From Polyangiaceae bacterium (GTDB lineage: Bacteria; Myxococcota_A; Polyangia; Polyangiales; Polyangiaceae), in the NCBI GenBank assembly GCA_025937835.1, contig JAICQO010000015.1, forward strand, positions 1 to 64,000: a stretch of 64,000 nucleotides of DNA. Reading direction: 5' to 3'. Of this stretch, positions 44,926-53,544 are shown one piece after another (within the stretch, counting starts at the first letter, position 1; each line of letters begins with the position of its first letter). Below the pieces are notes generated by a model. It saw nothing but the letters and a program-made list of their open reading frames with translations. It searched no databases and was not told the origin of the DNA. The position numbers were made by a program, and so were the translations under genes.

Positions 44926-45767
44926 GGCTCGTTCCGTTTGGCCTCTTCCCAGTAGCCGTCCATCACCTCGAGCGCGATGCCGATACCGGGTTTGCCGTCG
45001 CTGCCGCGCGGCCAACCGCCTCGCTCTTGCTTGACTCGAGCCTCGACGTGGCCGAAGCGACGCGAAAAACGATCGCACGTGCCCTTCAACGCCTCTTCGG
45101 CGTCGATGCCGTGGTGCCGCGAGAGGTTCACGAGCGCGAACAGCACGTCACCGAGCTCCGACTGGATGCGCTGCTTGTCGCCCTCGGAGATCGCGGCGTC
45201 GAGCTCGCCGAGCTCTTCACTCACCTTCTCCCGCGAGCCGCGCCCGTCGGGCCAATCGAAGCCCACGCGCGCCACCTTCTCGCTCATGCGCTGCGCTCGG
45301 TACAGGGCTGGCAGCGAGCGCGGCACGCCGTCGAGCACGCCACGGTTGGCCTTCTCGTTGGCCTTGATGCGCTCCCAGTTTTCGAGCACGTGCTCCGTGC
45401 CGGTCACGGTCTCGTCGGCGAACACGTGCGGGTGCCGGCGCACCAGCTTTTCGACGATCGCGCGCACCACGTCGTCGGGGCCGAAGCTGCTCTCGGCGTT
45501 GCCGAGCTCGGCCAAAAACACCACCTGCAGCGCCAGATCGCCGAGCTCCTCCCGCAGGTGCTCGCGATCGCCGCTGTCGATGGCGTCGATCACCTCGCAC
45601 GCCTCCTCGAGCACGTACTTGCGGAGGCTCGCCATGCTCTGCTCGCGGTCCCACGGGCAGCCGTCGGGCGCGAGCAGCCGGCGCATCAGCGCCACGAGCG
45701 ATGGAAAGGTTTGCCCGTTCTGCTCGGCGAGCGGCACGGGCGCTGGAATCTCGAAAGGTCGTCCCAT
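44922..45767 (-). CDS. mazG: Nucleoside triphosphate pyrophosphohydrolase MazG
   Basis: 281 residues with two MazG modules, as in E. coli. Both metal motifs are present: LEEACEVIDAIDSGD..EELGDLALQV and SEELGELDAAISEGD..SELGDVLFALVN. It hydrolyses NTPs/dNTPs to NMP + PPi and cleans damaged nucleotides. First gene of mazG-rlmN-accC-pgm. Confidence 0.95.
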   Translation of the reverse strand: MGRPFEIPAPVPLAEQNGQTFPSLVALMRRLLAPDGCPWDREQSMASLRKYVLEEACEVIDAIDSGDREHLREELGDLALQVVFLAELGNAESSFGPDDVVRAIVEKLVRRHPHVFADETVTGTEHVLENWERIKANEKANRGVLDGVPRSLPALYRAQRMSEKVARVGFDWPDGRGSREKVSEELGELDAAISEGDKQRIQSELGDVLFALVNLSRHHGIDAEEALKGTCDRFSRRFGHVEARVKQERGGWPRGSDGKPGIGIALEVMDGYWEEAKRNEP

Positions 45768-45836
45768 CGATGGCGGGCGTCGTTTAGCATACGCCGGGCC
45801 GGGCGGCCGAGGTCGCCCGCGATAGCCGCAAAATCC

Positions 45837-47003
45837 TCAATCCGGCTCTTCCACCGAGAGCGCGTACTGGCCGCCGTTCACCCAGCTCGACTCGACGAAG
45901 ACGAACACGGTCTGGCCGGCCTCGAGCTCGTCGTCGAGCTCGAGCGGCACGCCTTCTCCAGCGTCCCTCTGGTGCACGCAGCCGAGCTCCGAGTCTCCGG
46001 CCCGACCGAAGTTGCAAATTTTGCGAACGGACAAGCTGAGCGCCGCCTGATAGTCGGTCTCTTCGGCGCGGAAGCGGTGGGTGCCGCTGCGAGCGGCCAC
46101 GAACGTGTGTCCCTGGTCGTTGCCGAGCCGACCGCGAGTGAACGTGCAGCTCGAGTCGGTGCTGTCGGGTGAGTCGCTATTGTCGGCTTCGACCGAGCCC
46201 TCGAGCAGCGGTAGGTCGAGCGGACACGTCGGTTCGGGGATCTGACAGGTCGGCGCAACCAGCCCGGCGCCGTTCACGACGTCGCACAAAGCGCCGTCAC
46301 CGCAGCGATCGAGGACCTCGAAGGGATCGCAGAGCGCACCGTTCTCCCGCGGCTCCGGCGCAGGTTCCTCGAGCTCTGCTTCGACGGGCTCGCTGTCTTT
46401 CAGCTCTCTGTCGCGCAGCGTGACCCGCACGCGCTCGGGCCGACCCTCGAGCGACTCGTCGAGCACGCTGATGAACCCGGAAAACCCATCGCCGACCTGT
46501 TCGACTCTGCCCGCGGAGCCCTGGGGAAAGAACCGGTTCGGCCGCGCGAACCACTCGCCCCAGCCCGCGACCTGGCCGAGCTCGACGCCCGCTGCGTCGA
46601 GAAAGTCGACGTATAGCAACTGCACGGGCAACGCTCCGAGGCGCCCCTGGAACTTCACCCCGATCGCGCCCTGCTCGCCGATGAAGGCGACCACGGAATC
46701 GATCACCGCTACATCCGTGGGCTGCGGCGTGGATACAGCGCCGCCCGTGGAGCCGCCGCTAGCTCCGCCGCTCACGCCGCCGCTGTTGGCGCCAGCGCCA
46801 GCGCTGCTGCCACCCGTTCCGCCGGTGACGGCTCCGCCCGTGGTCGTCCCCCCCGTCGCGTTTCCGCTGCTTCCGGCCGTCGCGCCTCCGGTTGCGCTCG
46901 GCGCACCGCCAGAGGTCGCGCCCTTCTCCGGGTCGGACGAAGAACACGCGGCGAGAAACGACGCGAACAACAGCCCACACATCCCGAATTGCACAGCCAC
47001 CAC
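45837..47003 (-). CDS. Putative lipoprotein with TGG/SGG-rich linker, unknown function
   Basis: 388 residues from GTG. Signal peptide to lipobox LAAC (Cys about 20). Residues about 25-95 are a low-complexity Gly/Ser/Thr/Ala linker, typical of myxobacterial surface proteins. The C-terminal part (about 95-388) is acidic with several cysteines and beta-rich stretches; the end resembles a jelly-roll/PPC-like domain (THRFRAEETDYQAAL, then FVFVESSW). Probably displayed on the outer surface by the flexible linker. Confidence 0.72.
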   Translation of the reverse strand: MVAVQFGMCGLLFASFLAACSSSDPEKGATSGGAPSATGGATAGSSGNATGGTTTGGAVTGGTGGSSAGAGANSGGVSGGASGGSTGGAVSTPQPTDVAVIDSVVAFIGEQGAIGVKFQGRLGALPVQLLYVDFLDAAGVELGQVAGWGEWFARPNRFFPQGSAGRVEQVGDGFSGFISVLDESLEGRPERVRVTLRDRELKDSEPVEAELEEPAPEPRENGALCDPFEVLDRCGDGALCDVVNGAGLVAPTCQIPEPTCPLDLPLLEGSVEADNSDSPDSTDSSCTFTRGRLGNDQGHTFVAARSGTHRFRAEETDYQAALSLSVRKICNFGRAGDSELGCVHQRDAGEGVPLELDDELEAGQTVFVFVESSWVNGGQYALSVEEPD

Positions 47004-47045
47004 CCGAACAGGTTAAGGGCGGGCCGGCCCGAGGTCAAATCGCTG

Positions 47046-48410
47046 CTAGGGAGGCGGCGGCTCGGTTCCCAGCGTGCTGAAGCATCCGGGAAGCGGAAGC
47101 TCCGACGCCGGAGCCTTCTGGCAGCTCGCTTCGTCGAAGTACCAGCGCCCCGCTTCGAAGCCGACCGAGTGGGCATCGACGGACTCGAGCTTCACGTTTT
47201 GATCGCACGCCCATTGCTTCGCGTCCGTGGGCTTGGACGACGCCTCCAGCACGGGGCCGAACAGGCGGATTTCTTCCGCGCCCTGCCAGTAGTGCACGGA
47301 GAGTGCGCTCGCATCGGACCCCGCGACGCGCTCGAGCGTGCCCATCGGTGCCCCAGGCGACAGCGGCTTGAAGCGCCACCCTTCACAGACTCCGGCTGCG
47401 CGCTTGAAGTAGAGGGTCGCGCGCTCGCGGGCGCGCGCCGCGAGCGTCTCGCCCGGCAACGCACCGCAGAAGAAGTTGAGCAGCCGTTCGTTGGCGAGCA
47501 CGTCGTTGAACTCGACGGCGTCTTCGCGAAATTCTCCGGCAAACTCACGATCGAAGCGCTCGAGCTGCTGGACGAGCTTGCCCACGGAGCGAAGCGGCAT
47601 GCTCGCGCCACAGCGCTCGTCCCGCAAGAACCCGGCGGGCACGAGGCCCAGAGCCGACGCGCCCGCGCGTTGCTCGGCCGCGATCAGTGGCTCGAGGCCG
47701 CGGGTGTCGAGCTCGGCGCAGGCACAACGCGGCGCAGCCTCGGACAGCGCGGCGCGCAACGCAGGCCAGCGCTGCCGGGCGCCGAGCCCCGACGCCGACG
47801 CGACCGCGCGCTCGAATTCGGGGCACCCCGTGAGCTTCGCGTAGCCCTCCTCGGCGATCGCGCGGCGCGCCTCGGGCTCACGCTCGGACAGCAGACGCAT
47901 CGCATAATCGCTCTCGGCGGGAGCCACACCCTTTGCGTCTCGGGGCGCCACCACGGTGCCGACCAGCAACCTGAGCTCGACGGCATCAGGAACCACGCGC
48001 AGGTACTCGCGCAGCGTGCGGATCTCGGTATCGCGCGCCGCCGCCACGTACAACGCCGGCTTCGGGCCCGTGATCGGGTGAGCCGAGAGCCAGGCGCCGA
48101 GCGCCGCGCCGCGTGCCGCGGCGGTTTCGCCGCTCAGCACCTCACCCTCGATCGACGCGGCGGCGCCCGACAGCTCGAGCACGGGCGCGGTCCCCGGCAC
48201 CGCACCCAGGCTCGACTCGGGCAGGTCGATGTGGCTCGGAGCGCTCACCGAGCGCTCGGGCAAGCGCGCGAGAAACTCGACGAATGCCTGCTTCCGCTCT
48301 TCACACACGGGGCCGGGCTCGCCGGAAATTCGCGGAGCGCGCTCGGGAGCGCGGCACGCGAACGCCATCCCCACGGCTGCGCCGATTAGCACGGTGGAAC
48401 GAAGCTTCAT
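47046..48410 (-). CDS. Putative lipoprotein, unknown function
   Basis: A 454-residue protein with a signal peptide ending in GMAFAC lipobox. Mostly alpha-helical, no low-complexity linker. Around a dozen scattered cysteines in the mature part. No family recognised. Its start is separated by about 75 nt from the divergent enoyl-CoA hydratase gene. It ends 42 nt before the next minus-strand lipoprotein gene, suggesting co-transcription. Confidence 0.7.
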   Translation of the reverse strand: MKLRSTVLIGAAVGMAFACRAPERAPRISGEPGPVCEERKQAFVEFLARLPERSVSAPSHIDLPESSLGAVPGTAPVLELSGAAASIEGEVLSGETAAARGAALGAWLSAHPITGPKPALYVAAARDTEIRTLREYLRVVPDAVELRLLVGTVVAPRDAKGVAPAESDYAMRLLSEREPEARRAIAEEGYAKLTGCPEFERAVASASGLGARQRWPALRAALSEAAPRCACAELDTRGLEPLIAAEQRAGASALGLVPAGFLRDERCGASMPLRSVGKLVQQLERFDREFAGEFREDAVEFNDVLANERLLNFFCGALPGETLAARARERATLYFKRAAGVCEGWRFKPLSPGAPMGTLERVAGSDASALSVHYWQGAEEIRLFGPVLEASSKPTDAKQWACDQNVKLESVDAHSVGFEAGRWYFDEASCQKAPASELPLPGCFSTLGTEPPPP

Positions 48411-48486
48411 CGCGGGGGGACTTTATCCCACAACCCAAGCCTGCTCGAGGGCTCTCGCTTTCGGGACCCCGTGGTATCGTCGCCGC

Positions 48487-49272
48487 ATGAGCGAGGCCGT
48501 GTTGCTCGTGTCCGACGAGGGCAGCGTGCGGGTGCTGTGTTTGAACCGCCCTGCGAGCAAAAATTCGCTCGACCAGGAGCTGGTTCTGACGCTGGGCGAC
48601 GCGCTCGAGGCCATCGAAGCCGAGCCGGCTATTCGGGCCGTCGTGTTGACTGGCGCGGGCGGAGCCTTTTGCTCGGGCATCGATCTGCGCAGCGCGCGCG
48701 AAGACCTCGGGTCACCCGAGCGGCTCGCGGAGCGGTTGGAGGCGTTCCACCGGCTGATCCGCGTGCTCGCGCGCATGCCTCAGCCGGTGATCGCTGCAGT
48801 CGACGGCCCCGCCGTCGGCTTCGGAGCAGATCTGGCTTTCGCCAGCGATCTGCGGCTCGCCTCGAGCCGGGCCTATTTCGAGGAGAAGTTCGTGGCGCTC
48901 GGGCTGATGCCCGACGGCGGCGGCACCTTCCACCTGCCCCGGCTGATCGGCGTCGGGCGCGCGCTCGAGATGTTGTTGCTCGGCGAGCGGCTCGACGCGG
49001 ATTCGGCGCTGGAGCTCGGCGTCGTCAATCGCGTCGTCGAGCCCGGAGCGTTGCTGGAAACGGCGCGAGCCCTCGCGCGGAAGCTGGCCGACGGCCCGCC
49101 CCTCGCCCTCGCTCGCATCAAGCGCGCGGTGCGCGAAGGCCTCGATGGTTCGCTCGATCAGGCGCTCGAGCGCGAGCGCCTCGGTCAACTCGCGCTGCTC
49201 GCCACGGAAGATCTGCGCGAGGGCGTCACGGCGTTTTTCGAGAAGCGCGCCCCGCGCTTTCGCGGGGTGTGA
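48487..49272 (+). CDS. Enoyl-CoA hydratase/isomerase family protein
   Basis: A 261-residue crotonase-fold protein. Oxyanion-hole segments are GAGGAFCSGIDLRSA and VDGPAVGFGADLAFASDLRLAS. The two catalytic Glu of classical enoyl-CoA hydratase are not both present: one corresponding position carries Gly/Ala (GFGADLAF), and the later site is PDGGGTFHLPR. It could be an isomerase or another crotonase-fold enzyme; the substrate cannot be told. ATG start, followed by a repeat tract. Confidence 0.87.
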   Translation: MSEAVLLVSDEGSVRVLCLNRPASKNSLDQELVLTLGDALEAIEAEPAIRAVVLTGAGGAFCSGIDLRSAREDLGSPERLAERLEAFHRLIRVLARMPQPVIAAVDGPAVGFGADLAFASDLRLASSRAYFEEKFVALGLMPDGGGTFHLPRLIGVGRALEMLLLGERLDADSALELGVVNRVVEPGALLETARALARKLADGPPLALARIKRAVREGLDGSLDQALERERLGQLALLATEDLREGVTAFFEKRAPRFRGV

Positions 49273-49338
49273 GGGGCTATCGGCTATCAGCTTGGAAGGT
49301 ATTTTCCGGCTGACGTTCCCGGCTGACGGCTGACGGCC
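49273..49338. repeat. Heptamer repeat tract between convergent genes
   Basis: Contains GGCTATC GGCTATC near the hydratase stop, then GGCTGAC, and further GGCTGAC GGCTGAC GGCC. It is the same GGCTNNC unit as at about 28.1 kb, in the same position relative to genes (between two stop codons). Confidence 0.7.
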
Positions 49339-49339
49339 C

Positions 49340-50065
49340 TCAGCGGCCGCTGTTCGCCGCCTTGCCCACGCGTTCCACGTGGGGGCTCTCGGGGTGTTCG
49401 TTCAGGAACTCGCGCGCGAGGGAAGCTGCCTTCTGGCGCTCGCCGAGGCGCGCCAGGGTTTCGACGCGCAGCACGTCGGCCTCTTGCCGGAACGAGCCGC
49501 TCGGAAAGCGCCGCGCGTGCCGCTCGAGCAGGACGCGAGCGCGGGCCGGCGCGCCGCTCTTCAGCGCAGCGCGCGCTTCATCCAGCAGCTGGAGCTCTTG
49601 GCGGAGCTCGTCACCGGTGCTCGCCTTGGCACCCGGGCTCGCCTTCTTCGCGACCAGCGGCGCCTTCTCCGACGACTCCGTCAGCGGCGCTTCGGCGGGG
49701 GCGGGTTCAGCTTCGGCGGCGGGTGCAGCTTCGACGGCGGGAGCGGCTTCCGGCGGTGCCTGGACGGGGGCCGCGACGACGCTGGCCGCCGGCTCGGCTG
49801 GCGCGGGTGGAACTTGCGCCGGGCTCTGCAGAGCGACCAAGCCGGCCAGCACCGCGCCCACGCCGAGCACGGCCACCGCGACGTAGCCCGCGACACCGGA
49901 GCTGCCGGCCGCGCTCGCCATCACGCTGGTCTTGGCGCCCAAACCGAGGCCGGCCTGCATGCCCTGCACGAGCTCGAGCGGCGGCTTCTCGTGAGCCGCT
50001 GCGTCGAGCAAATAGCGCTCGACGGGCGACGCGCCGGAGTCGAGCAAGCGTTGCGGATCGTTCAC
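49340..50065 (-). CDS. Membrane-anchored partner of ECF sigma factor, with TPR-like C-terminus
   Basis: 241 residues. A cytoplasmic N-terminus of about 55 residues, one TM helix (about 57-78), an Ala/Pro/Glu-rich spacer and a periplasmic C-terminal helical repeat (LLDEARAALKSGAPARARVLL.. and LARLGERQKAASLARE), a TPR pattern. Its ATG overlaps the sigma-factor stop (ATGA), the usual layout of an anti-sigma factor, though no zinc-finger (HxxxCxxC) motif is seen. Anti-sigma or signal-relay role is inferred from position and topology. Confidence 0.75.
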   Translation of the reverse strand: MNDPQRLLDSGASPVERYLLDAAAHEKPPLELVQGMQAGLGLGAKTSVMASAAGSSGVAGYVAVAVLGVGAVLAGLVALQSPAQVPPAPAEPAASVVAAPVQAPPEAAPAVEAAPAAEAEPAPAEAPLTESSEKAPLVAKKASPGAKASTGDELRQELQLLDEARAALKSGAPARARVLLERHARRFPSGSFRQEADVLRVETLARLGERQKAASLAREFLNEHPESPHVERVGKAANSGR

Positions 50066-50685
50066 GGCAGCCTCCGCTCGGGTGCGCGAGACCGCGCGAC
50101 GCGCTCGAGCCGCTCGGTCTCTGCACGGAATGCCTCACGCGCGCGACGCAATCGCGAGGCCGTCGTGCCCTTCGGAATGTCGAGCAACATGGCGATCTCT
50201 GCAGTGGACAAACCTTCGAGCTCGAACAACACGAACACGGTCAGGAGGTCCGAGTCCAGTCGAGCGAGGACGCGGTCCATCAGCTCGACGGCGCGGCGCT
50301 GATCGGTGAGCTCTTCTGCGAGGCGCGCGCCGGAAGCGCGAAGATCCATGTCTTCGTCCAGGTCCATCCGCCGGTTGCGGCGAATCAGGGTCTGGGAGAC
50401 GCGCAGAGCGGTGCCGATCAGGAATGCTCGCTCGCTGCCGAGCCGGATATCCGTCATGCGTTCCGCAGCGATCAGGAATACTTGTTGAGTCGCATCCGCC
50501 GCCGCCTCGGCCGGTAGACCCACACGCCGGAAAGTGCGCCAGACGAGCTCGTGGTGTGCGCGGAACATTTGTTCGAGTCGCGCGCGCACCTCGGGTTCGG
50601 TCATCTCGCTCGGCGTGGGCGACGGTGTCGGGGCCGAACGCCGATCCCCGGCCTCCTCCACTCCGAGGAGCGTCGCGCTGGCCAT
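50062..50685 (-). CDS. ECF-type RNA polymerase sigma factor
   Basis: About 207 residues. Region 2: LVWRTFRRVGLP..AADATQQVFLIAAERM, with the family's D-A-x-Q-x-x-F element. Region 4: LEGLSTAEIAMLLDIPKGTTASRLRRARE, a clear DNA-binding helix-turn-helix. Two ATG starts are possible (50685 or 50604); neither has a strong ribosome site. The following membrane protein is its probable regulator. Target promoters unknown. Confidence 0.9.
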   Translation of the reverse strand: MASATLLGVEEAGDRRSAPTPSPTPSEMTEPEVRARLEQMFRAHHELVWRTFRRVGLPAEAAADATQQVFLIAAERMTDIRLGSERAFLIGTALRVSQTLIRRNRRMDLDEDMDLRASGARLAEELTDQRRAVELMDRVLARLDSDLLTVFVLFELEGLSTAEIAMLLDIPKGTTASRLRRAREAFRAETERLERVARSRAPERRLP

Positions 50686-50728
50686 CCAAGTCACGGTAAC
50701 ACTTGAATGCGCGAGGCGCCCCGGCAGA

Positions 50729-51820
50729 TCACGGGATCGAGAGGCCCACTCCGAGTGACAGCCAGCCGCCGACCGGTCCAACCTCGTGGAAAACCTCGGG
50801 ATTGAACTCGAACCGATCCCGTACCAGCGGGTGCTCGAGCCCTCCGGCAAGCGACAACTCGAGCACCGGCCAGGGCCGCAACCCGCCCCAGCCCGAGACT
50901 CCGAGCGCGCGCCACGGGCGGCCGGCCGCGCGTGAGTCCGGCAACCCCGAGCCGGCGGCTTCGAGCTCGCCGAGCTCGCCGTCGAGGCAGGCGTGGAAGA
51001 AGGCCGCGCCGAGCCGAAGCCCGACCGGGCACAGCTCGAGCCTCACGGCGTCGAGCTCGAACTCGGCGGCCCCCTGCTCGACTCGAAACCCGGAACGACG
51101 GTGGCGCGAAGCGCTGAGCCGCGCCGCAAACTCCGAGGGAAAGCCGGGCCCGAGCACCCCCGCGAACACGCCGAAGCCGGGCATCCAACCCGGTGCGGGA
51201 CCGCCGCGAACGGAACCGAACGCGCCCGCGAATGGCCGGTAGCGCGCACCGGTCCCGGATGCTTCGGGTTCACTCTCGCGCTCCCGCGCGTCGCGGTCCG
51301 CCGGCTCGCGGCTCGGCTCTGGCTTGGCCGAAGCAACAGGGCGCGCGGCGCCCGCCGACGGCGATGGGGACGGCGCTGCCTCCGTCGCGGTCGCCCCTTC
51401 CGGCTCTGCTGCCGGCGTCGCTCCGGTGGGTTCGCCGAGCTCCGCGTCGGGATCGAGACTGACCAGCAGCACCAGCGAGAGCGCTTCGAGCGCGTCGGGG
51501 CAGCGTGCCGGGCGCACCCGCCGTACGAGCTCTCGCCCCTCGTCCGTCCAGAGCGATAGCGTCGCCGCGAACAGCTCGTTGCCGGCCGCGCGGAGCTCGG
51601 CGCGCGCTCGGCGCACGCCGGGTCCCGGCTCCACGAAGCGGATCCGCGACGAGCGGCGCGCAACGCGGGCCGTGAGCTCGGCTTCTCCTCCGCAGCCCCC
51701 GCTCGAGACCACCTCCAGGTGTGCGCGCACCTCGGGAGCCTCCGCAGAGCCTTCACTTCCCCAGCACAGGACGGCGATCGCGGCGGCAGCCGAAAGGCTC
51801 TGTCGAAGCAGTCGATTCAC
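50729..51820 (-). CDS. Exported protein with beta-barrel-like C-terminus, unknown function
   Basis: About 363 residues. The GTG begins a signal peptide (RLLRQSL, hydrophobic core, GSAEA). The N-terminal domain (about 25-125) has one conserved-looking Cys pair. A Pro/Ala/Glu-rich linker with many Arg and Ser (about 130-185) leads to a C-terminal half with Gly/aromatic strand patterns (RYRPFAGAFGSVRGG..., ending VGGWLSLGVGLSIP). It lies 43 nt upstream of the sigma factor and is probably in the same operon; it could be part of the signal-input system. Confidence 0.72.
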   Translation of the reverse strand: MNRLLRQSLSAAAAIAVLCWGSEGSAEAPEVRAHLEVVSSGGCGGEAELTARVARRSSRIRFVEPGPGVRRARAELRAAGNELFAATLSLWTDEGRELVRRVRPARCPDALEALSLVLLVSLDPDAELGEPTGATPAAEPEGATATEAAPSPSPSAGAARPVASAKPEPSREPADRDARERESEPEASGTGARYRPFAGAFGSVRGGPAPGWMPGFGVFAGVLGPGFPSEFAARLSASRHRRSGFRVEQGAAEFELDAVRLELCPVGLRLGAAFFHACLDGELGELEAAGSGLPDSRAAGRPWRALGVSGWGGLRPWPVLELSLAGGLEHPLVRDRFEFNPEVFHEVGPVGGWLSLGVGLSIP

Positions 51821-52025
51821 GGGCCAAGGGGCATCGTACACGATGGCGGCCGAGGGAAAGCCCCGGGCGTTCGGTCAGCGCCGCCTGCCGCTCTTTGCGG
51901 CGCCGGCGCGCCCCGAAGCAGCGTCGCCCCGTCGCCCTTGACCCGAGCTCCAGCGATCCGCGAAACCGCGCCGTCATCGAAGCTCGCGCAGTCTCGGCCG
52001 TGGCGATCCGTTGGTGTGGCGCGAC

Positions 52026-52475
52026 ATGGCGACTTCGAGTCTTCGATACCTGCGCGGGTTGAACACGGCGCGCATCATCCTCTGGAGTTATTTGCTCTGG
52101 TATCTGTGGGTGGTGGTTCGGTACTTCGATGCGTCGCCTTCGCTGTGGCTCAACTCGCTCGGCATCAGCGCCATCATCGGCACGGGGCTGTACCTCAGCA
52201 CCTCGTTCGCCGGAGCGACGCGCACGCGGCTCGAGCCCTGGCAGGTGCTCCGCTTGTACTTGATGCCGCTCTGCGTCTCGAGCTTCGCGGCTCTGATCAA
52301 GGGCAAGGGGTTCGTTCTCATTTTTCACCCGACGCTGCGCGACAACGCGTTCGGTTTCGCGATGATCGGCGGGTTCGTGGCGGTGGTGTTACTGGCCCGT
52401 GGGAGGGCTCGCCCAGAAGCTTCGGATTTGGTACGCATGGCGCATGACTGCCCTCGGGCTCAGGCCCGCGACTGA
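52026..52475 (+). CDS. Small integral membrane protein, unknown function
   Basis: 149 residues with four likely TM helices (IILWSYLLWYLWVVV, ISAIIGTGLYLSTSF, VLRLYLMPLCVSSFAALI, FGFAMIGGFVAVVLL). Short loops are basic. Start ATG is chosen as the first Met in frame; no good ribosome site. The last 32 nt overlap the start of the carbohydrate kinase, so they share a transcript. A role in sugar-acid uptake is possible but unsupported. Confidence 0.7.
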   Translation: MATSSLRYLRGLNTARIILWSYLLWYLWVVVRYFDASPSLWLNSLGISAIIGTGLYLSTSFAGATRTRLEPWQVLRLYLMPLCVSSFAALIKGKGFVLIFHPTLRDNAFGFAMIGGFVAVVLLARGRARPEASDLVRMAHDCPRAQARD

Positions 52476-53544
52476 CTGCCGCTTCGACATGGTGGCGCTC
52501 GGCGAGGTGATGCTGCGCCTCGACCCCGGTGAGCGCCGAATTCACACCACCCGCTCTTTCGACGCCTGGGAAGGCGGCGGCGAATACAACGTCGCGCGCG
52601 GTCTGCGCCGCTGTTTCGGGCTACGCACCGCCATCGTGACCGCGCTCGCCGACAACCCCGTGGGTCGGCTGATCGAGGATCTGATGCTGCAGGGCGGGGT
52701 AGATCTGTCGTACCTGCGCTGGGAGGCCTTCGACGGGGTCGGCCGCGAGTCGCGCAACGGCCTGAACTTCACTGAACGCGGCTTCGGCCCGCGCGGGGGG
52801 GTCGGCGTCTACGACCGCGGGCACACGGCGGCGTCGCGCATGAGGCCCGGCGACGTGGATTGGCCGGTGCTGTTCGGCCCGGCTTTGGGAGCGCGCTGGT
52901 TGCACACCGGGGGCGTATACGCCGCGTTGTCCGAGACCACGCCGCTCGTGCTGAAAGAGGCGATGCAGGCCGCGCGCAGCGCGGGCACGCGTGTCTCGTA
53001 CGATCTCAACTACCGGGCCTCGCTCTGGCGTTCGTTCGGAGGCAAACAGAAGGCGCGCGAGGTGAACCGCGCGCTCGCCCCGTACGTGGACGTCCTGTTC
53101 GGCAACGAAGAGGACTTTTCGGCGGCGCTCGGCTTCGAGCTCGAAGGCGTGGACGCGGAGTTCTCGGATCTGCCGACCCACAGCTTTCGCCGCATGATCG
53201 CCGCTGTCGTAAAGGAGTACCCGAACGTGACCACCGTCGCGACCACGTTGCGCACCGCGCGCTCCGCGAGCGTCAACGGCTGGGGCGCCATCGCCTACCA
53301 CCAGGGCGAGTTCTACGAGGTGGCGCAGCGCCCGGTCGAAATCCTCGACCGCGTCGGTGGCGGCGACTCCTTCGCGTCGGGTTTCTTGTACGGCCTGTTG
53401 AGCGGCAAGGATCCCGGCTGGGCGCTCGAGTGCGGCGTCGCACACGGCGCGCTGGCGATGTCGACCCCGGGCGACACGACGATGGCCACGCTGGCCGAGG
53501 TGCTGAAGGCGATGCAAGGCCCCTCGGCGAGGATCGACCGATGA
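52444..53544 (+). CDS. kdgK: PfkB-family carbohydrate kinase, probable 2-keto-3-deoxygluconate kinase
   Basis: 366 residues. Ribokinase/PfkB fold with GEVMLRLDPGERR start, the N-terminal GGGEYNVA (GG switch) and C-terminal DRVGGGDSFASGFLYG, where Asp is the catalytic base. The next gene overlaps by 4 nt and encodes KDPG aldolase, so the likely reaction is KDG + ATP to KDPG, the last step before cleavage in the Entner-Doudoroff or hexuronate pathway. Confidence 0.9.
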   Translation: MTALGLRPATDCRFDMVALGEVMLRLDPGERRIHTTRSFDAWEGGGEYNVARGLRRCFGLRTAIVTALADNPVGRLIEDLMLQGGVDLSYLRWEAFDGVGRESRNGLNFTERGFGPRGGVGVYDRGHTAASRMRPGDVDWPVLFGPALGARWLHTGGVYAALSETTPLVLKEAMQAARSAGTRVSYDLNYRASLWRSFGGKQKAREVNRALAPYVDVLFGNEEDFSAALGFELEGVDAEFSDLPTHSFRRMIAAVVKEYPNVTTVATTLRTARSASVNGWGAIAYHQGEFYEVAQRPVEILDRVGGGDSFASGFLYGLLSGKDPGWALECGVAHGALAMSTPGDTTMATLAEVLKAMQGPSARIDR

